From Streptomyces sp. JHA26 (GTDB lineage Bacteria > Actinomycetota > Actinomycetes > Streptomycetales > Streptomycetaceae): a stretch of DNA of 64,000 nt. This document shows, in pieces, positions 55,570 through 63,718 of this stretch. The position numbers were made by a program, and so were the translations under genes. Below the pieces are notes generated by a model, which did no database searches, was not told the DNA's origin, and saw nothing but the letters and a program-made list of their open reading frames with translations. Every line of letters starts with the position of its first letter. Position 1 is the stretch's first letter. The stretch covers positions 24,200 through 88,199 of the forward strand of contig NZ_BDJC01000032.1 in the NCBI RefSeq assembly GCF_002005565.1. Direction: 5' to 3'.

Positions 55570-56445
55570 ATGTCTTGGTTTGAATCCCTCATCCTCGGAC
55601 TCGTCCAGGGGCTGACCGAGTTCCTCCCCGTCTCGTCCAGCGCGCACCTGCGCCTGACCGCGGCGTTCTCCGGCTGGCACGACCCGGGTGCGGCCTTCAC
55701 GGCGATCACCCAGATCGGCACGGAGGCCGCCGTCCTCATCTACTTCCGCAAGGACATCGGGCGGATCATCTCGGCGTGGACCCGCTCGCTCGCGAGCAGG
55801 GAGATGCGCGGGAACCCGGACGCCCGCATGGGCTGGCTGGTGATCATCGGCTCGATCCCGATCGGCGTGCTCGGTCTGACGCTGAAGGACCAGATCGAGG
55901 GGCCGTTCCGCGACCTGCGCGTCACCGCGACCATGCTGATCGTCGTCGGCGTGGTCATCGGCATCGCGGACCGCCTGGCGGCGCGCGACGAGCAGGGCGG
56001 CCGACACCGCGCGCCGAAGCGGCGCAAGGAGCTGGACGACCTGGGCGTGCGGGACGGCCTGATCTACGGGCTCTGCCAGGCCATGGCCCTCGTCCCCGGC
56101 GTCTCCCGGTCCGGCGCGACCATCAGCGGCGGTCTCTTCATGGGCTACCGGCGCGAGGCCGCGGCCCGGTACTCGTTCCTGCTCGCGGTCCCCGCGGTGC
56201 TCGCCTCCGGCCTGTTCGAGCTCAAGGACGCGATGGAGAGCGACCACGTCTCCTGGGGTCCGACGCTGTTCGCGACGGTCATCGCCTTCGGCACGGGCTA
56301 CGTGGTCATCGCCTGGTTCATGAAGTTCATCTCGACCAAGAGCTTCATGCCGTTCGTCTGGTACCGCATCGCGCTCGGCATCGTCATCATCGCCCTGGTC
56401 GCGGCGGGAGTGCTCAGCCCGCACGCCGCGGAGTCCTCGGGCTGA
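55570..56445 (+). CDS. uppP: Undecaprenyl-diphosphatase UppP (BacA)
   Basis: 291 residues with seven to eight hydrophobic segments. The signature motifs are present: SLILGLVQGLTEFLPVSSSAHL with the catalytic Glu/His region (residues 6-27), and PGVSRSGATISGGLFMG around residue 178. It dephosphorylates undecaprenyl pyrophosphate on the outer membrane face to regenerate the lipid carrier for peptidoglycan, and confers bacitracin tolerance. The ATG at 55570 has no strong ribosome site, and a long low-GC-bias 5' region (55444-55569) precedes it. Confidence 0.92.
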   Translation: MSWFESLILGLVQGLTEFLPVSSSAHLRLTAAFSGWHDPGAAFTAITQIGTEAAVLIYFRKDIGRIISAWTRSLASREMRGNPDARMGWLVIIGSIPIGVLGLTLKDQIEGPFRDLRVTATMLIVVGVVIGIADRLAARDEQGGRHRAPKRRKELDDLGVRDGLIYGLCQAMALVPGVSRSGATISGGLFMGYRREAAARYSFLLAVPAVLASGLFELKDAMESDHVSWGPTLFATVIAFGTGYVVIAWFMKFISTKSFMPFVWYRIALGIVIIALVAAGVLSPHAAESSG

Positions 56446-56496
56446 GGGGCATATGCCTGCGTAGCCGTCCGGTAGCGCAGTGTCAGTGCTTGCCCC

Positions 56497-56502
56497 TAGG
56501 CT
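56497..56502 (+). promoter_or_regulatory. -10 element of the small hypothetical gene
   Basis: TAGGCT, ending 7 nt before the ATG at 56510; no ribosome site. Confidence 0.45.
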
Positions 56503-56509
56503 TGTCCGC

Positions 56510-56689
56510 ATGTCCCCCGATTACGTGACCCCTGGTTCCGTGCGTTCCGCGGCGGAGCTGAACGACCAGATCCGCGCCCTGTGGCGACGTGCGGGCGGAT
56601 CCCTGTCGGCTCAGGAGCGCGTGGAGTACGAGCTGCTGGTGATCGAATGGGCCGCCGCGATCCGCTGCGAGATCATCGAGGCCGCCTGA
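56510..56689 (+). CDS. Small conserved hypothetical protein, 59 residues
   Basis: MSPDYVTPGSVRSAAELNDQ then IRALWRRAGGSLSAQERVEYELLVIEWAAAIRCEIIEAA: predicted to be mainly two helices, the second acidic and hydrophobic. No known domain is recognised. Codon bias is that of a real gene and a -10 lies 7 nt upstream. It sits between uppP and a convergent SDR gene. Function unknown. Confidence 0.6.
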   Translation: MSPDYVTPGSVRSAAELNDQIRALWRRAGGSLSAQERVEYELLVIEWAAAIRCEIIEAA

Positions 56690-56744
56690 GCGGCCGGGAG
56701 GCCGGCCCGTGAGCAGGAGCTCCGGGCCATGCCGACGCGCCGCC

Positions 56745-57485
56745 TCAGCGTCCTCCCGCGACACGCAGCACCGTCCCCGTCGTGTACGACGCGTCCGGCG
56801 ACATCAGCCAGGCGGCGGCCGCGGCGATCTCCTCGGTCCGGCCCGCGCGGCCCAGCGGTACGGCCGCTCCCATCCGTCGGGCCCGGTCCGGGTCGCCCAT
56901 GGCGGCGTGCATGTCGGTGTCGACGACGCCCGGTGCGACGGCGTTGACGCGGACGCCGGCCGGGCCGAGCTCCTTGGCCAGGCCCACGGTGAGGGCGTCG
57001 ACGCCCGCCTTGGAGGCCGCGTAGTGGACGTACTCCCCCGGGCTGCCGAGGGTCGCGGCGCCCGACGACACGTTGACGATCGCGCCGCTCCCCCGCGCGG
57101 TCATCAGCTGAGCGGCGCGGCGGGCGCACAGCAGCGTGCCGAGCAGGTTGACGTCGAGGACCCGGCGCAGGACCGCGGTGTCGCTGTCGGCGAGGCGCCC
57201 CAGCGGGCCGGTCACCGCCGCGTTGTTCACGAGGCCCGTCACCGGGCCGAGCTCCCGCTCCGCCGCGTCGAAGAGACGCTCGACGTCGGCCTCGACCGAC
57301 GTGTCCGCCCGCACGGCGAGGGCACGGCCGCCCGCCTCCCGCACCCCGGCCGCGACCGCCCCGGCGGCCGCCTCGTCACGGACGTAGCCGACGACGACGT
57401 CGTGTCCGTCGGAGGCGAGGCGCAGGCAGGTCGCCGCGCCGATCCCCCGGCTGCCTCCGGTGACGACGGTGACGGGACGCGTCAT
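56745..57485 (-). CDS. Short-chain dehydrogenase/reductase (SDR) family oxidoreductase
   Basis: 246 residues from the ATG at 57485, with GGAGGT 5 nt upstream. The cofactor motif is TGGSRGIGAATC (residues ~8-19), the NNAA motif is VNNAAVTG, and the catalytic residues are Ser in VNVSSGAA, and Tyr/Lys in YVHYAASKAGVD. A PGVVDTDMHAAM segment and a C-terminal GTVLRVAGGR complete it. Reduces or oxidises an unknown carbonyl/alcohol, perhaps with NADPH given the Arg in GGSRG. An upstream CGATCGATCATCGATCATCC repeat overlaps the promoter. Confidence 0.9.
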   Translation of the reverse strand: MTRPVTVVTGGSRGIGAATCLRLASDGHDVVVGYVRDEAAAGAVAAGVREAGGRALAVRADTSVEADVERLFDAAERELGPVTGLVNNAAVTGPLGRLADSDTAVLRRVLDVNLLGTLLCARRAAQLMTARGSGAIVNVSSGAATLGSPGEYVHYAASKAGVDALTVGLAKELGPAGVRVNAVAPGVVDTDMHAAMGDPDRARRMGAAVPLGRAGRTEEIAAAAAWLMSPDASYTTGTVLRVAGGR

Positions 57486-57524
57486 GACCCGACCTCCTGT
57501 ACGAGCGCTTCGATCGATCATCGA

Positions 57525-58178
57525 TCATCCTAGGCGCGGGGTGTCCCGTGTCCACAGGGCGAGGTCGCTGCTCGTCGCCACGGCGAGGGTGCGTCCGGAG
57601 GGGGAGAATCCGGCCGCGCGGAACGTCGAGTAGTTCACGTGGACGATGTGCCACCACCGCTCGCCGTGCGGACCCGCGTGGGGCAGCCCGCCGTCGCGGG
57701 ACAGCAGGACACGCTCGTTCGGCCAGGCCGGAGTGACGACCTCGAGGCACCAGCCGTCCTCGGTGGTGGTGTGCAGTCCGCCGCCGAAGAGCCCGGCGAT
57801 GTGCACCCTGTTCCCGGCGATCGGCCCCAGTCCCGGGCAGGACAGGTCGGCGACCGCATCGGGGGTGCTGTCCTCGGGGTCGGGGTCGCGGTCCCGGGCG
57901 ATCTTCTCGCCGGTGACCGCGTCGAAGAGCCCGTGCCCGTCGCGCGAGACCACCATCACCAGGTCACGGCCGGTGCCGGGGTCCGATGCGAAGCCGATCC
58001 CGAGCAGTCCGCCGACCGGCACGCCGTAGGTGTGCGCGAAGACGGGCCGCCAGGGCTCGGGGGCGGGCACCACGGGGGCCGCGAGAAGCCGGTCCCGCAT
58101 CGCCCTCTGGTATGCCGTGAGTTCCGGCTCGTGCTCCGACCGCCCGACCGGGTCCATGCTCCGCGTCCGCTGTTCCAC
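57525..58178 (-). CDS. Hypothetical protein with a beta-rich middle region
   Basis: 217 residues if the GTG at 58178 is used; an ATG at 58157 would give 210. The N-terminal 40 residues look helical (ELTAYQRAMRDRLLAAP). The rest has repeated beta-type segments (LVMVVSRDGHGLFDAVTGEKIARDRD; VVTPAWPNERVLLSRDGG; AGFSPSGRTLAVATSSDLALWTRD) that recall WD40/beta-propeller blades. No catalytic motif is seen. Function unknown. Its stop lies 39 bp upstream of the SDR start, so the two could form one minus-strand transcript, with this gene first. Confidence 0.6.
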   Translation of the reverse strand: MEQRTRSMDPVGRSEHEPELTAYQRAMRDRLLAAPVVPAPEPWRPVFAHTYGVPVGGLLGIGFASDPGTGRDLVMVVSRDGHGLFDAVTGEKIARDRDPDPEDSTPDAVADLSCPGLGPIAGNRVHIAGLFGGGLHTTTEDGWCLEVVTPAWPNERVLLSRDGGLPHAGPHGERWWHIVHVNYSTFRAAGFSPSGRTLAVATSSDLALWTRDTPRLG

Positions 58179-58248
58179 GCCCCCATGATCCCTGTTCCGC
58201 CGGGCCGGTCCGGCACGCTCACCGGCACGGCCGGACGGCCCCGCGCCG

Positions 58249-58533
58249 TCACAGGGAAGCCACCACCTCGCCGGCCATCACCTCGGGCGGGTGGGGAAGC
58301 ACCGACGCGAGGTGGTCCCGCACGAAGCCCGCGGCCCTCAGGACCGATTCCTCGGCACCGGCCCGGTCCTGGAAGATGCTGGTCGAGACCATCACCCCGC
58401 CGCCGGCATCGATCCAGTAGTAGGCCACGAAGCCGGAGACCTGACGCAGGAGCGGCAGGAACCCCTCGTTCACCAGACGGGCCGCCTCGGCCGCGTCGGT
58501 CACCCCTTCGTACCGCCGGACTGCTGCGTACAT
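58249..58533 (-). CDS. Small hypothetical protein, possible dimeric alpha-beta barrel
   Basis: 94 residues; AGGAG lies 7 nt before the ATG. MYAAVRRYEGVTDAAEAARLVNEGFLPLLRQVSGFVAYYWIDAGGGVMVSTSIFQDRAGAEESV matches the ferredoxin-like fold of antibiotic-biosynthesis-monooxygenase (ABM) or EthD-type proteins, which often form dimers. Conserved residues of an active site cannot be assigned. Function unknown. It is divergent from lnt. Confidence 0.6.
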   Translation of the reverse strand: MYAAVRRYEGVTDAAEAARLVNEGFLPLLRQVSGFVAYYWIDAGGGVMVSTSIFQDRAGAEESVLRAAGFVRDHLASVLPHPPEVMAGEVVASL

Positions 58534-58755
58534 TCCCGAGCTCCTCACGCCATCGCGGGTTCGTCCTCTGCTGAGCTGTCGTACCCCGGCGGCGGCGTCC
58601 GGCTCACGAGGCGTCCGGCAATCACCTGAAGGGCCACCCCGGGCGATCCGAACGGCGGTGGACACCTGCCCGGCCGGCGCGCCGCCGGTGTGATCGACTG
58701 AACGGGTCCGTGCCGGGAGCGCACACTGAAGGCACCACGGGGTAGGGAGCCGCCC

Positions 58756-60330
58756 ATGAAGACGCTCGGCCACTGGCTCACCTCCCCCTGGCGGCGCTCG
58801 GCGGTCGCCGTGCTCGCCGGCGCGCTGCCCGTCCTCGCCTTCCCCGCCCCCGGGCTGTGGTGGTGGGCCTGGGTGGCCCTCGTCCCCTGGCTGCTGCTGG
58901 CCCGCAGCGCGCTCACCGGCAGGCGGGCCGCGTACGACGGCTGGTGCGCGGGGTTCGGGTTCATGCTGGCCATGCACCACTGGCTGCTGCCCAGCCTGCA
59001 CGTGTTCACGTTCGTCATCGCCGCACTGCTCGGCGCGTTGTGGGCGCCGTGGGGCTGGCTGGTGCGGCGGCTGCTGGGCGGGGCCCCGTCGGGCGGCGGG
59101 GTCGCGGCGGCGCTGGTGGTGCTGCCGTCGGGCTGGCTGGCCGTGGAGCTGGTCCGGTCCTGGCAGGGGCTCGGCGGTCCCTGGGGCATGATCGGTGCCA
59201 GTCAGTGGGAGGTCCCCCCGGCGCTGCGGCTCGCCTCGGTCGGCGGGGTGTGGCTGCTCAGCTTCCTGGTGGTGGCGGTCGACGTGGCCGTCGCCGTCCT
59301 GGTCGCCGTCCGCCGGGCCCGGGTGCCCGCCGTGGCCGGCCTCGTCGCCGTCGCGGCCGTCGCCTGCGCCGCCTGGGTGTGGTCGCCTCGCCCCGACACC
59401 GGCGAGCGGGTCGCCGTCGCCGTGGTGCAGCCCGGTGTCGTCGCCGGCCGTGACAGCGCCGACCGGCGCTTCGACCGGGAGGAGGAACTGACCCGGGGGC
59501 TGGCGGACCGGGGCGCCGACCTGATCGTCTGGGGCGAGAGCAGCGTCGGCTTCGACCTGGACGACCGGCCGGACCTGGCGCGGCGGCTGGCGGCCCTGTC
59601 CCGTCGGACCGGTGCGGACATCCTGGTGAACGTGGACGCGCGGCGCTCGGACAAGCCCGGCATCTACAAGAGCTCGGTGCTGGTCGGCCCGGACGGCCCG
59701 ACCGGCGACCGGTACGACAAGATGCGGCTGGTCCCCTTCGGGGAGTACGTGCCGGCGCGTTCACTGCTCGGCTGGGCCACCTCCGTGGGCAAGGCGGCCG
59801 GCGAGGACCGCAGGCGCGGCTCGGCGCAGGTCGTGATGGACGTGGGGGACGGACTGCGGATCGGCCCGATGGTGTGCTTCGAGAGCGCCTTTCCCGACAT
59901 GAGCCGGCATCTGGCCGCCGACGGCGCCGAGGTGCTGCTCGCCCAGTCGTCGACGTCGACGTTCCAGGACACCTGGGCTCCCGCGCAGCACGCCTCGCTC
60001 GCCGCGCTGCGCGCCGCCGAGACCGGCCGTCCGATGGTCCACGCGACGCTGACCGGGGTCTCCGCCGTGCACGACGCGACGGGTGCGCGGGTCGGCCCCC
60101 GGCTCGGCACCGACGCGAGCGCGGCGCAGGTGTACGACGTGCCGCTCGCCCGCGGGACCACCCCGTACGTCCGCTTCGGCGACTGGACGGTGCACGCGGC
60201 GCTGCTGGTCCTCGCGGCCTGGGCCGCCGCCGAGGGGGTGCGGACGCTGCGGCTCAGGCGGTCGGGTCCAGCACCGCGCGTACCACCCGCTCGCACAGCT
60301 CATGGGTCTCCAGCGCGTCCCGGGCACTGA
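58756..60330 (+). CDS. lnt: Apolipoprotein N-acyltransferase
   Basis: 524 residues. Several transmembrane segments are followed by a nitrilase-like domain with the catalytic triad E261 (WGESSVG), K322 (YDKMRLVPFGEY) and C374 (VCFESAFP), matching the E/K/C order of Lnt. It adds the N-acyl chain to lipoproteins at the outer face of the inner membrane. AGGGAG lies 6-7 nt before the ATG. The 3' end overlaps the convergent Gfo/Idh gene by 77 bp. The C-terminal ~25 residues are disordered. Confidence 0.92.
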   Translation: MKTLGHWLTSPWRRSAVAVLAGALPVLAFPAPGLWWWAWVALVPWLLLARSALTGRRAAYDGWCAGFGFMLAMHHWLLPSLHVFTFVIAALLGALWAPWGWLVRRLLGGAPSGGGVAAALVVLPSGWLAVELVRSWQGLGGPWGMIGASQWEVPPALRLASVGGVWLLSFLVVAVDVAVAVLVAVRRARVPAVAGLVAVAAVACAAWVWSPRPDTGERVAVAVVQPGVVAGRDSADRRFDREEELTRGLADRGADLIVWGESSVGFDLDDRPDLARRLAALSRRTGADILVNVDARRSDKPGIYKSSVLVGPDGPTGDRYDKMRLVPFGEYVPARSLLGWATSVGKAAGEDRRRGSAQVVMDVGDGLRIGPMVCFESAFPDMSRHLAADGAEVLLAQSSTSTFQDTWAPAQHASLAALRAAETGRPMVHATLTGVSAVHDATGARVGPRLGTDASAAQVYDVPLARGTTPYVRFGDWTVHAALLVLAAWAAAEGVRTLRLRRSGPAPRVPPARTAHGSPARPGH

Positions 60331-61159
60331 GCACCGTGCCCGACCGCACCGCGTCGAGGAAGGCGAGCACCGCCTGCTCGATGCCGCGCTGCCGGGCCAC
60401 CGGAACCCAGTCGCCGCGCCGCCGCACGGTCGGCTGGCCCTTGTGGTCGATCACCTCGGCGAGGTTGACCACCTGGCGCTTGGTGTCCTGGCCGGAGACC
60501 TCGAGGATCTCCTCGGCCGAGCCGCTGAGCCGGTTCATCACGCCGAGCGCGGTGAAGCCGTCCCCGGCGAGCTGGAGGACGACGTGGTGGAGCAGGCCGT
60601 CCTCGGCGCGGAAGCGCACGGTGACGTCGTCGACCGGGCCGGGCACCAGGAACCGCAGGGTGTCGACGACGTGGATGAAGTCGTCGAGGATCATGGTGCG
60701 CGGATCCTCCGGGAGCCCCGTGCGGTTCTTCTGCATGAGGATCAGCTCGCGCGGGTGCTCGGCGCACTGCGCGTACCCGGGGGCGTGGCGCCGGTTGAAA
60801 CCGACGGCGAGGCTCGTGCCGCGCTGCTCGGCGAGTGCCACCAGCCGCGCGGAGTCGGCGAGTTCGTAGGCGAGCGGCTTGTCGACGTAGGTCGGTACGC
60901 CCGCTTCCAGGAGCCGCGTCACGATCTCGGGGTGGACCGCCGTCGGCGCGTGCACGAAGGCGGCGTCGAGGTCCTGGGCGAGGAGGGAGTCGAGGTCGGC
61001 GTGGCGCTGCCGGTCCGGGAGGCGCAGGCCGTCGGCGACGCGGGTGAGGGTCGCGGGGGTGCGGGTCTGCAGGTGCAGCTCGGTACCGGGCAGGACGGCG
61101 AGCACCGGCAGGTAGGCCTTCTGCGCGATGTCGCCGAGTCCGATGCAACCGACCTTCAC
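60254..61159 (-). CDS. Gfo/Idh/MocA family oxidoreductase
   Basis: 301 residues from a GTG with GAGGAG 8 nt upstream. The Rossmann motif KVGCIGLGDIAQKAYLP opens the protein, and LDAAFVHAPTAVHPEIVTRLLEAGVPTYVDKPLAYE is the Gfo/Idh core with the family EKP-like DKP motif. The C-terminal domain has HVVDTLRFLVPG. Acts on sugars or related alcohols with NAD(P); substrate unknown. It overlaps lnt by 77 bp at the 3' end and lies 13 bp after the FAD monooxygenase stop (both minus strand), so the two may form one transcript. Confidence 0.85.
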   Translation of the reverse strand: MKVGCIGLGDIAQKAYLPVLAVLPGTELHLQTRTPATLTRVADGLRLPDRQRHADLDSLLAQDLDAAFVHAPTAVHPEIVTRLLEAGVPTYVDKPLAYELADSARLVALAEQRGTSLAVGFNRRHAPGYAQCAEHPRELILMQKNRTGLPEDPRTMILDDFIHVVDTLRFLVPGPVDDVTVRFRAEDGLLHHVVLQLAGDGFTALGVMNRLSGSAEEILEVSGQDTKRQVVNLAEVIDHKGQPTVRRRGDWVPVARQRGIEQAVLAFLDAVRSGTVLSARDALETHELCERVVRAVLDPTA

Positions 61160-61172
61160 GGGGTGTGCTCCT

Positions 61173-62354
61173 CTAACGCTCGCCGGCCCGGGTCCGCTGC
61201 GAAGCATACGGCGCCTGCGGGGGCCGCCAGTCGGCGATGCCGTCGAAGCCGCGCAGGAACAGCGCGGGGCCGGTCCTCGACAGCGCGGCGATCGCGGCGT
61301 CGCGCAGGGCGGTCACGGCGCGGTTGCCCGCCATGTTGAGCCGGGCGACCCTGACGGCCTGCCGGGCGACGGCGATGGTGCGGGGCAGCCGGGCGGTCGT
61401 GTAGGCGGCGAGGTCGTCCCGGTGGTGGGCGAGCACGATCGCGTCCTCGATCGCCTGGTTGCCGCCCTGGCCGAGGGTCGGCGGCATGGCGTGGGCCGCG
61501 TCCCCGAGGAGGGCGACCCGGCCGCGGTGGTAGGCGGGCAGGGGCTCGGCGATGTGGTGCACGTCGTGGCGCAGGACGTCCTCGGGGCGGACGGCGGCGA
61601 GGACGGCGGGGATCGGGTCGTGCCAGTCGCCGTACCGGTGCAGCAGTTCCGCCCGCTCGTCCGCGGCGTGCCCGCCCGGCGCGGTGACGGCGGCGGCGTA
61701 CGCGTAGACGCGGCCGTCCTTGAGCGGGTGGGTGCCCCAGATGCGGCCCCGGCCCCAGGTCTCCTGGGAGGCGAACGTGACGCCGGGCAGCGGGACGACC
61801 GTCCGCCAGGTGGTGAAGCCGGAGTAGACGGGTCCGGGATGGTCCGGGAACAGCGTGCGGCGTACGGCGGAGCGGATGCCGTCGGCGGCCACGACCAGGT
61901 CGGCCTCCAGCTCGCCGTCGGGTGTGCGCACGCGGGCCGGCCGGTCGTCGTCGCCGGGGTCGGTGAGGGTCGCGGCGGCGCCCGTGCGGATCGCGCCGGG
62001 TGGCAGTTGTGCGGCGAGGCGGTCGACGAGGCCGGCCCGGTGCAGCAGCACGAGGGGGCCGCCGAACCGGGCCGCGGCGGTCTCGGCGCTGGACCGGGAG
62101 AGCCAGCGTCCGCCCGGGGTGCGCAGGCCTCCGTCGCCCTGCCAGGCGGCGAGGTCGCGGATCTCGTCGCCGAGGCCGATGACGTCCAGGGCGCGCAACG
62201 CGTTGGGCGACAGGGAGATGGCGGCGCCGACGGGCTCCAGGGCCGGGGAGCGCTCCAGCACGGTGACCCGCACGCCGGCGCCGTGCAGGGCCGCCGCCGC
62301 GGTGAGCCCGCCGATCCCGCCGCCGATCACGACGGCCTGCCGGGTCCTGTCCAT
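61173..62354 (-). CDS. FAD-dependent monooxygenase (aromatic hydroxylase type)
   Basis: 393 residues from the ATG at 62354, with GAGGAGGAG upstream. The FAD-binding GXGXXG region is AVVIGGGIGGLTAAAALHGAG, the DG motif is ADLVVAADGIRSAVRR and the GD motif is GRVALLGDAAHAMPPTLGQGGNQAIEDA. It belongs to the PheA/TetX-like group hydroxylating aromatic or polyketide substrates with NAD(P)H. It is divergent from a TetR repressor gene with two operators in between. Confidence 0.9.
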   Translation of the reverse strand: MDRTRQAVVIGGGIGGLTAAAALHGAGVRVTVLERSPALEPVGAAISLSPNALRALDVIGLGDEIRDLAAWQGDGGLRTPGGRWLSRSSAETAAARFGGPLVLLHRAGLVDRLAAQLPPGAIRTGAAATLTDPGDDDRPARVRTPDGELEADLVVAADGIRSAVRRTLFPDHPGPVYSGFTTWRTVVPLPGVTFASQETWGRGRIWGTHPLKDGRVYAYAAAVTAPGGHAADERAELLHRYGDWHDPIPAVLAAVRPEDVLRHDVHHIAEPLPAYHRGRVALLGDAAHAMPPTLGQGGNQAIEDAIVLAHHRDDLAAYTTARLPRTIAVARQAVRVARLNMAGNRAVTALRDAAIAALSRTGPALFLRGFDGIADWRPPQAPYASQRTRAGER

Positions 62355-62379
62355 GGCTCCTCCTCGCGTCCACCGCGCC

Positions 62380-62429
62380 TTCACTACAAGTGTAGTGAAC
62401 GGATGCCTCGACTGTACTACAGCCGTAGT
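62380..62429. promoter_or_regulatory. Two operators between the monooxygenase and TetR genes
   Basis: O1 is the perfect palindrome TTCACTACAAGTGTAGTGAA (62380-62399). O2 is ACTAC-N4-GTAGT (62416-62429). Both share ACTAC-N4-GTAGT, with centres 33 bp apart. O1 overlaps a TACACT -10 for the monooxygenase (62394-62389, minus strand). O2 lies just upstream of the TetR -10 TAGGTT (62438-62443), which ends 6 nt before the ATG. Expected binding sites for the TetR protein, giving autoregulation. Confidence 0.72.
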
Positions 62430-62449
62430 GCGCCGGGTAGGTTGGCCGC

Positions 62450-63049
62450 ATGTCCGACCGCACCGCACCCCCCACCGGCGCCGCCCGCGCCGGTCTCGTC
62501 GCCGACGCCGCGCTCGCCCTGCTCGCCGAGCGCGGGATGCGCGGCCTCACGCACCGCGCGGTCGACGAGGCGGCCGGACTCCCCCAGGGCTCCACGTCCA
62601 ACCTCGCGCGGACCCGGCAGGCCCTGCTGGAACTGGCGGTGCGGCGGCTGGCCGAGCGGGAGGCGCGGGTCCTGGCCCTGCACGAGATGCCGGACCCGCG
62701 CGGCGGCACCGACGCCCTGGTGGACGCGCTGGCGCTGGCGACGCACCGTGCCCTGACCCGCAACCGCGAACTCACCCTGGCCCGCTACGAACTGGCCCTG
62801 GAAGCCACCCGCCGGCCCGAACTGCGCGCCTACTTCGACGCCACCGGCGCCCGCTTCCGCGACCAGCTCGGCGCCCTCGTCACGGCGATGGGCTCGGCCG
62901 ACCCGGCCCGTCACGTGCTGTCCCTCGTCGCCTGGGCGGACGGGCTGATGTTCTCCTGCGTGGCCGGGTCGTTCAGCGCCGAGGTGCCGGGGCCGGACGA
63001 GGTGCGGGCGGATCTGCGGGAGTTGATCGACGGGATGCTGGGCCGCTGA
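62450..63049 (+). CDS. TetR family regulator
   Basis: 199 residues. The HTH domain is ARAGLVADAALALLAERGMRGLTHRAVDEAAGLPQGSTSNLARTRQALLELAV, and the rest is an all-helical ligand domain with LVAWADGLMFSCVAGSFSAEV near the end. It is divergent from the monooxygenase and its operators lie in the 95-bp spacer, so it probably represses that enzyme until a substrate binds. It is likely leaderless: TAGGTT-N6-ATG. Confidence 0.9.
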   Translation: MSDRTAPPTGAARAGLVADAALALLAERGMRGLTHRAVDEAAGLPQGSTSNLARTRQALLELAVRRLAEREARVLALHEMPDPRGGTDALVDALALATHRALTRNRELTLARYELALEATRRPELRAYFDATGARFRDQLGALVTAMGSADPARHVLSLVAWADGLMFSCVAGSFSAEVPGPDEVRADLRELIDGMLGR

Positions 63050-63098
63050 TCCGCACCATTCCCTGGTGGATCACGTGGAGTCGGGTCAGGATGCACAC

Positions 63099-63611
63099 AT
63101 GACCACCGACCGCCGGGAACCCGCGACCGATGCCGACGAACGCACCATGCTGGAGGGCTGGCTGGACTACCACCGGCAGACCCTCGCCTGGAAGTGCGAA
63201 GGCCTGACCGACGCACAGCTCCGGACCGCCTCCGTGCCCCCCTCCTCCCTCTCCCTGATGGGGCTGGTGCGGCACATGGCCGAGGTGGAGCGGAGCTGGT
63301 ACCGCAGGGTGCTGGCGGACGAGGAGGCCGAGCCGATCCACTACAGCGACGAGGACCCGGACGGCGAGTTCCACCTGACCGAGTCGGACACCTGGCAGGA
63401 GGCGTACGCCACGTGGCAGGCCGAGATCGAGGCCGCCCGGCGCATCGCGGCCGGCTTCCGGCTCGACGAGATCTCCCGGGGCAGGCACCGGCGCACCGGT
63501 GAGCGGTACAGCCTGCGCTGGGTCCACACGCACCTGATCGAGGAGTACGCGCGGCACAACGGCCACGCCGACCTGATCCGCGAGTGCCTCGACGGCGCCA
63601 CCGGCGACTGA
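63099..63611 (+). CDS. DinB/DUF664 family protein
   Basis: 170 residues. The four-helix DinB fold motifs are LEGWLDYHRQTLAWKCEGLTDAQLRTASVPPSSLSLMGLVRHMAEVERSWYRR and WVHTHLIEEYARHNGHADLIRECLDG, with the metal-binding histidines in MAEVE, THLIEE and HNGHADL. DUF664 members are found with mycothiol-dependent enzymes in actinobacteria, and act as thiol transferases or hydrolases. Exact substrate unknown. It follows the TetR gene in the same direction, 49 bp away. Confidence 0.85.
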   Translation: MTTDRREPATDADERTMLEGWLDYHRQTLAWKCEGLTDAQLRTASVPPSSLSLMGLVRHMAEVERSWYRRVLADEEAEPIHYSDEDPDGEFHLTESDTWQEAYATWQAEIEAARRIAAGFRLDEISRGRHRRTGERYSLRWVHTHLIEEYARHNGHADLIRECLDGATGD

Positions 63612-63662
63612 CGTCACCCACCGCTGACGCGGTGCCTCCGTAAGGGGCCGGAGATCACCCGT

Positions 63663-63678
63663 GCGGAGCAAACTCCGC
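63663..63678. terminator. Small hairpin between the DinB and lipoprotein genes
   Basis: GCGGAG-CAAA-CTCCGC, a 6-bp stem with a 4-nt loop, 51 bp after the DinB stop. Possible terminator; weak. Confidence 0.3.
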
Positions 63679-63718
63679 CCGTCCGCCGCCCGCGGAGCGG
63701 GTCCGACCCGCCAGAGTG

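Noticed and set aside
57512..57531. CGATCGATCATCGATCATCC as a designed operator
   Set aside because: It is a short GATC-type repeat next to a start codon and overlapping a stop; too simple to call beyond a mention under the SDR gene.
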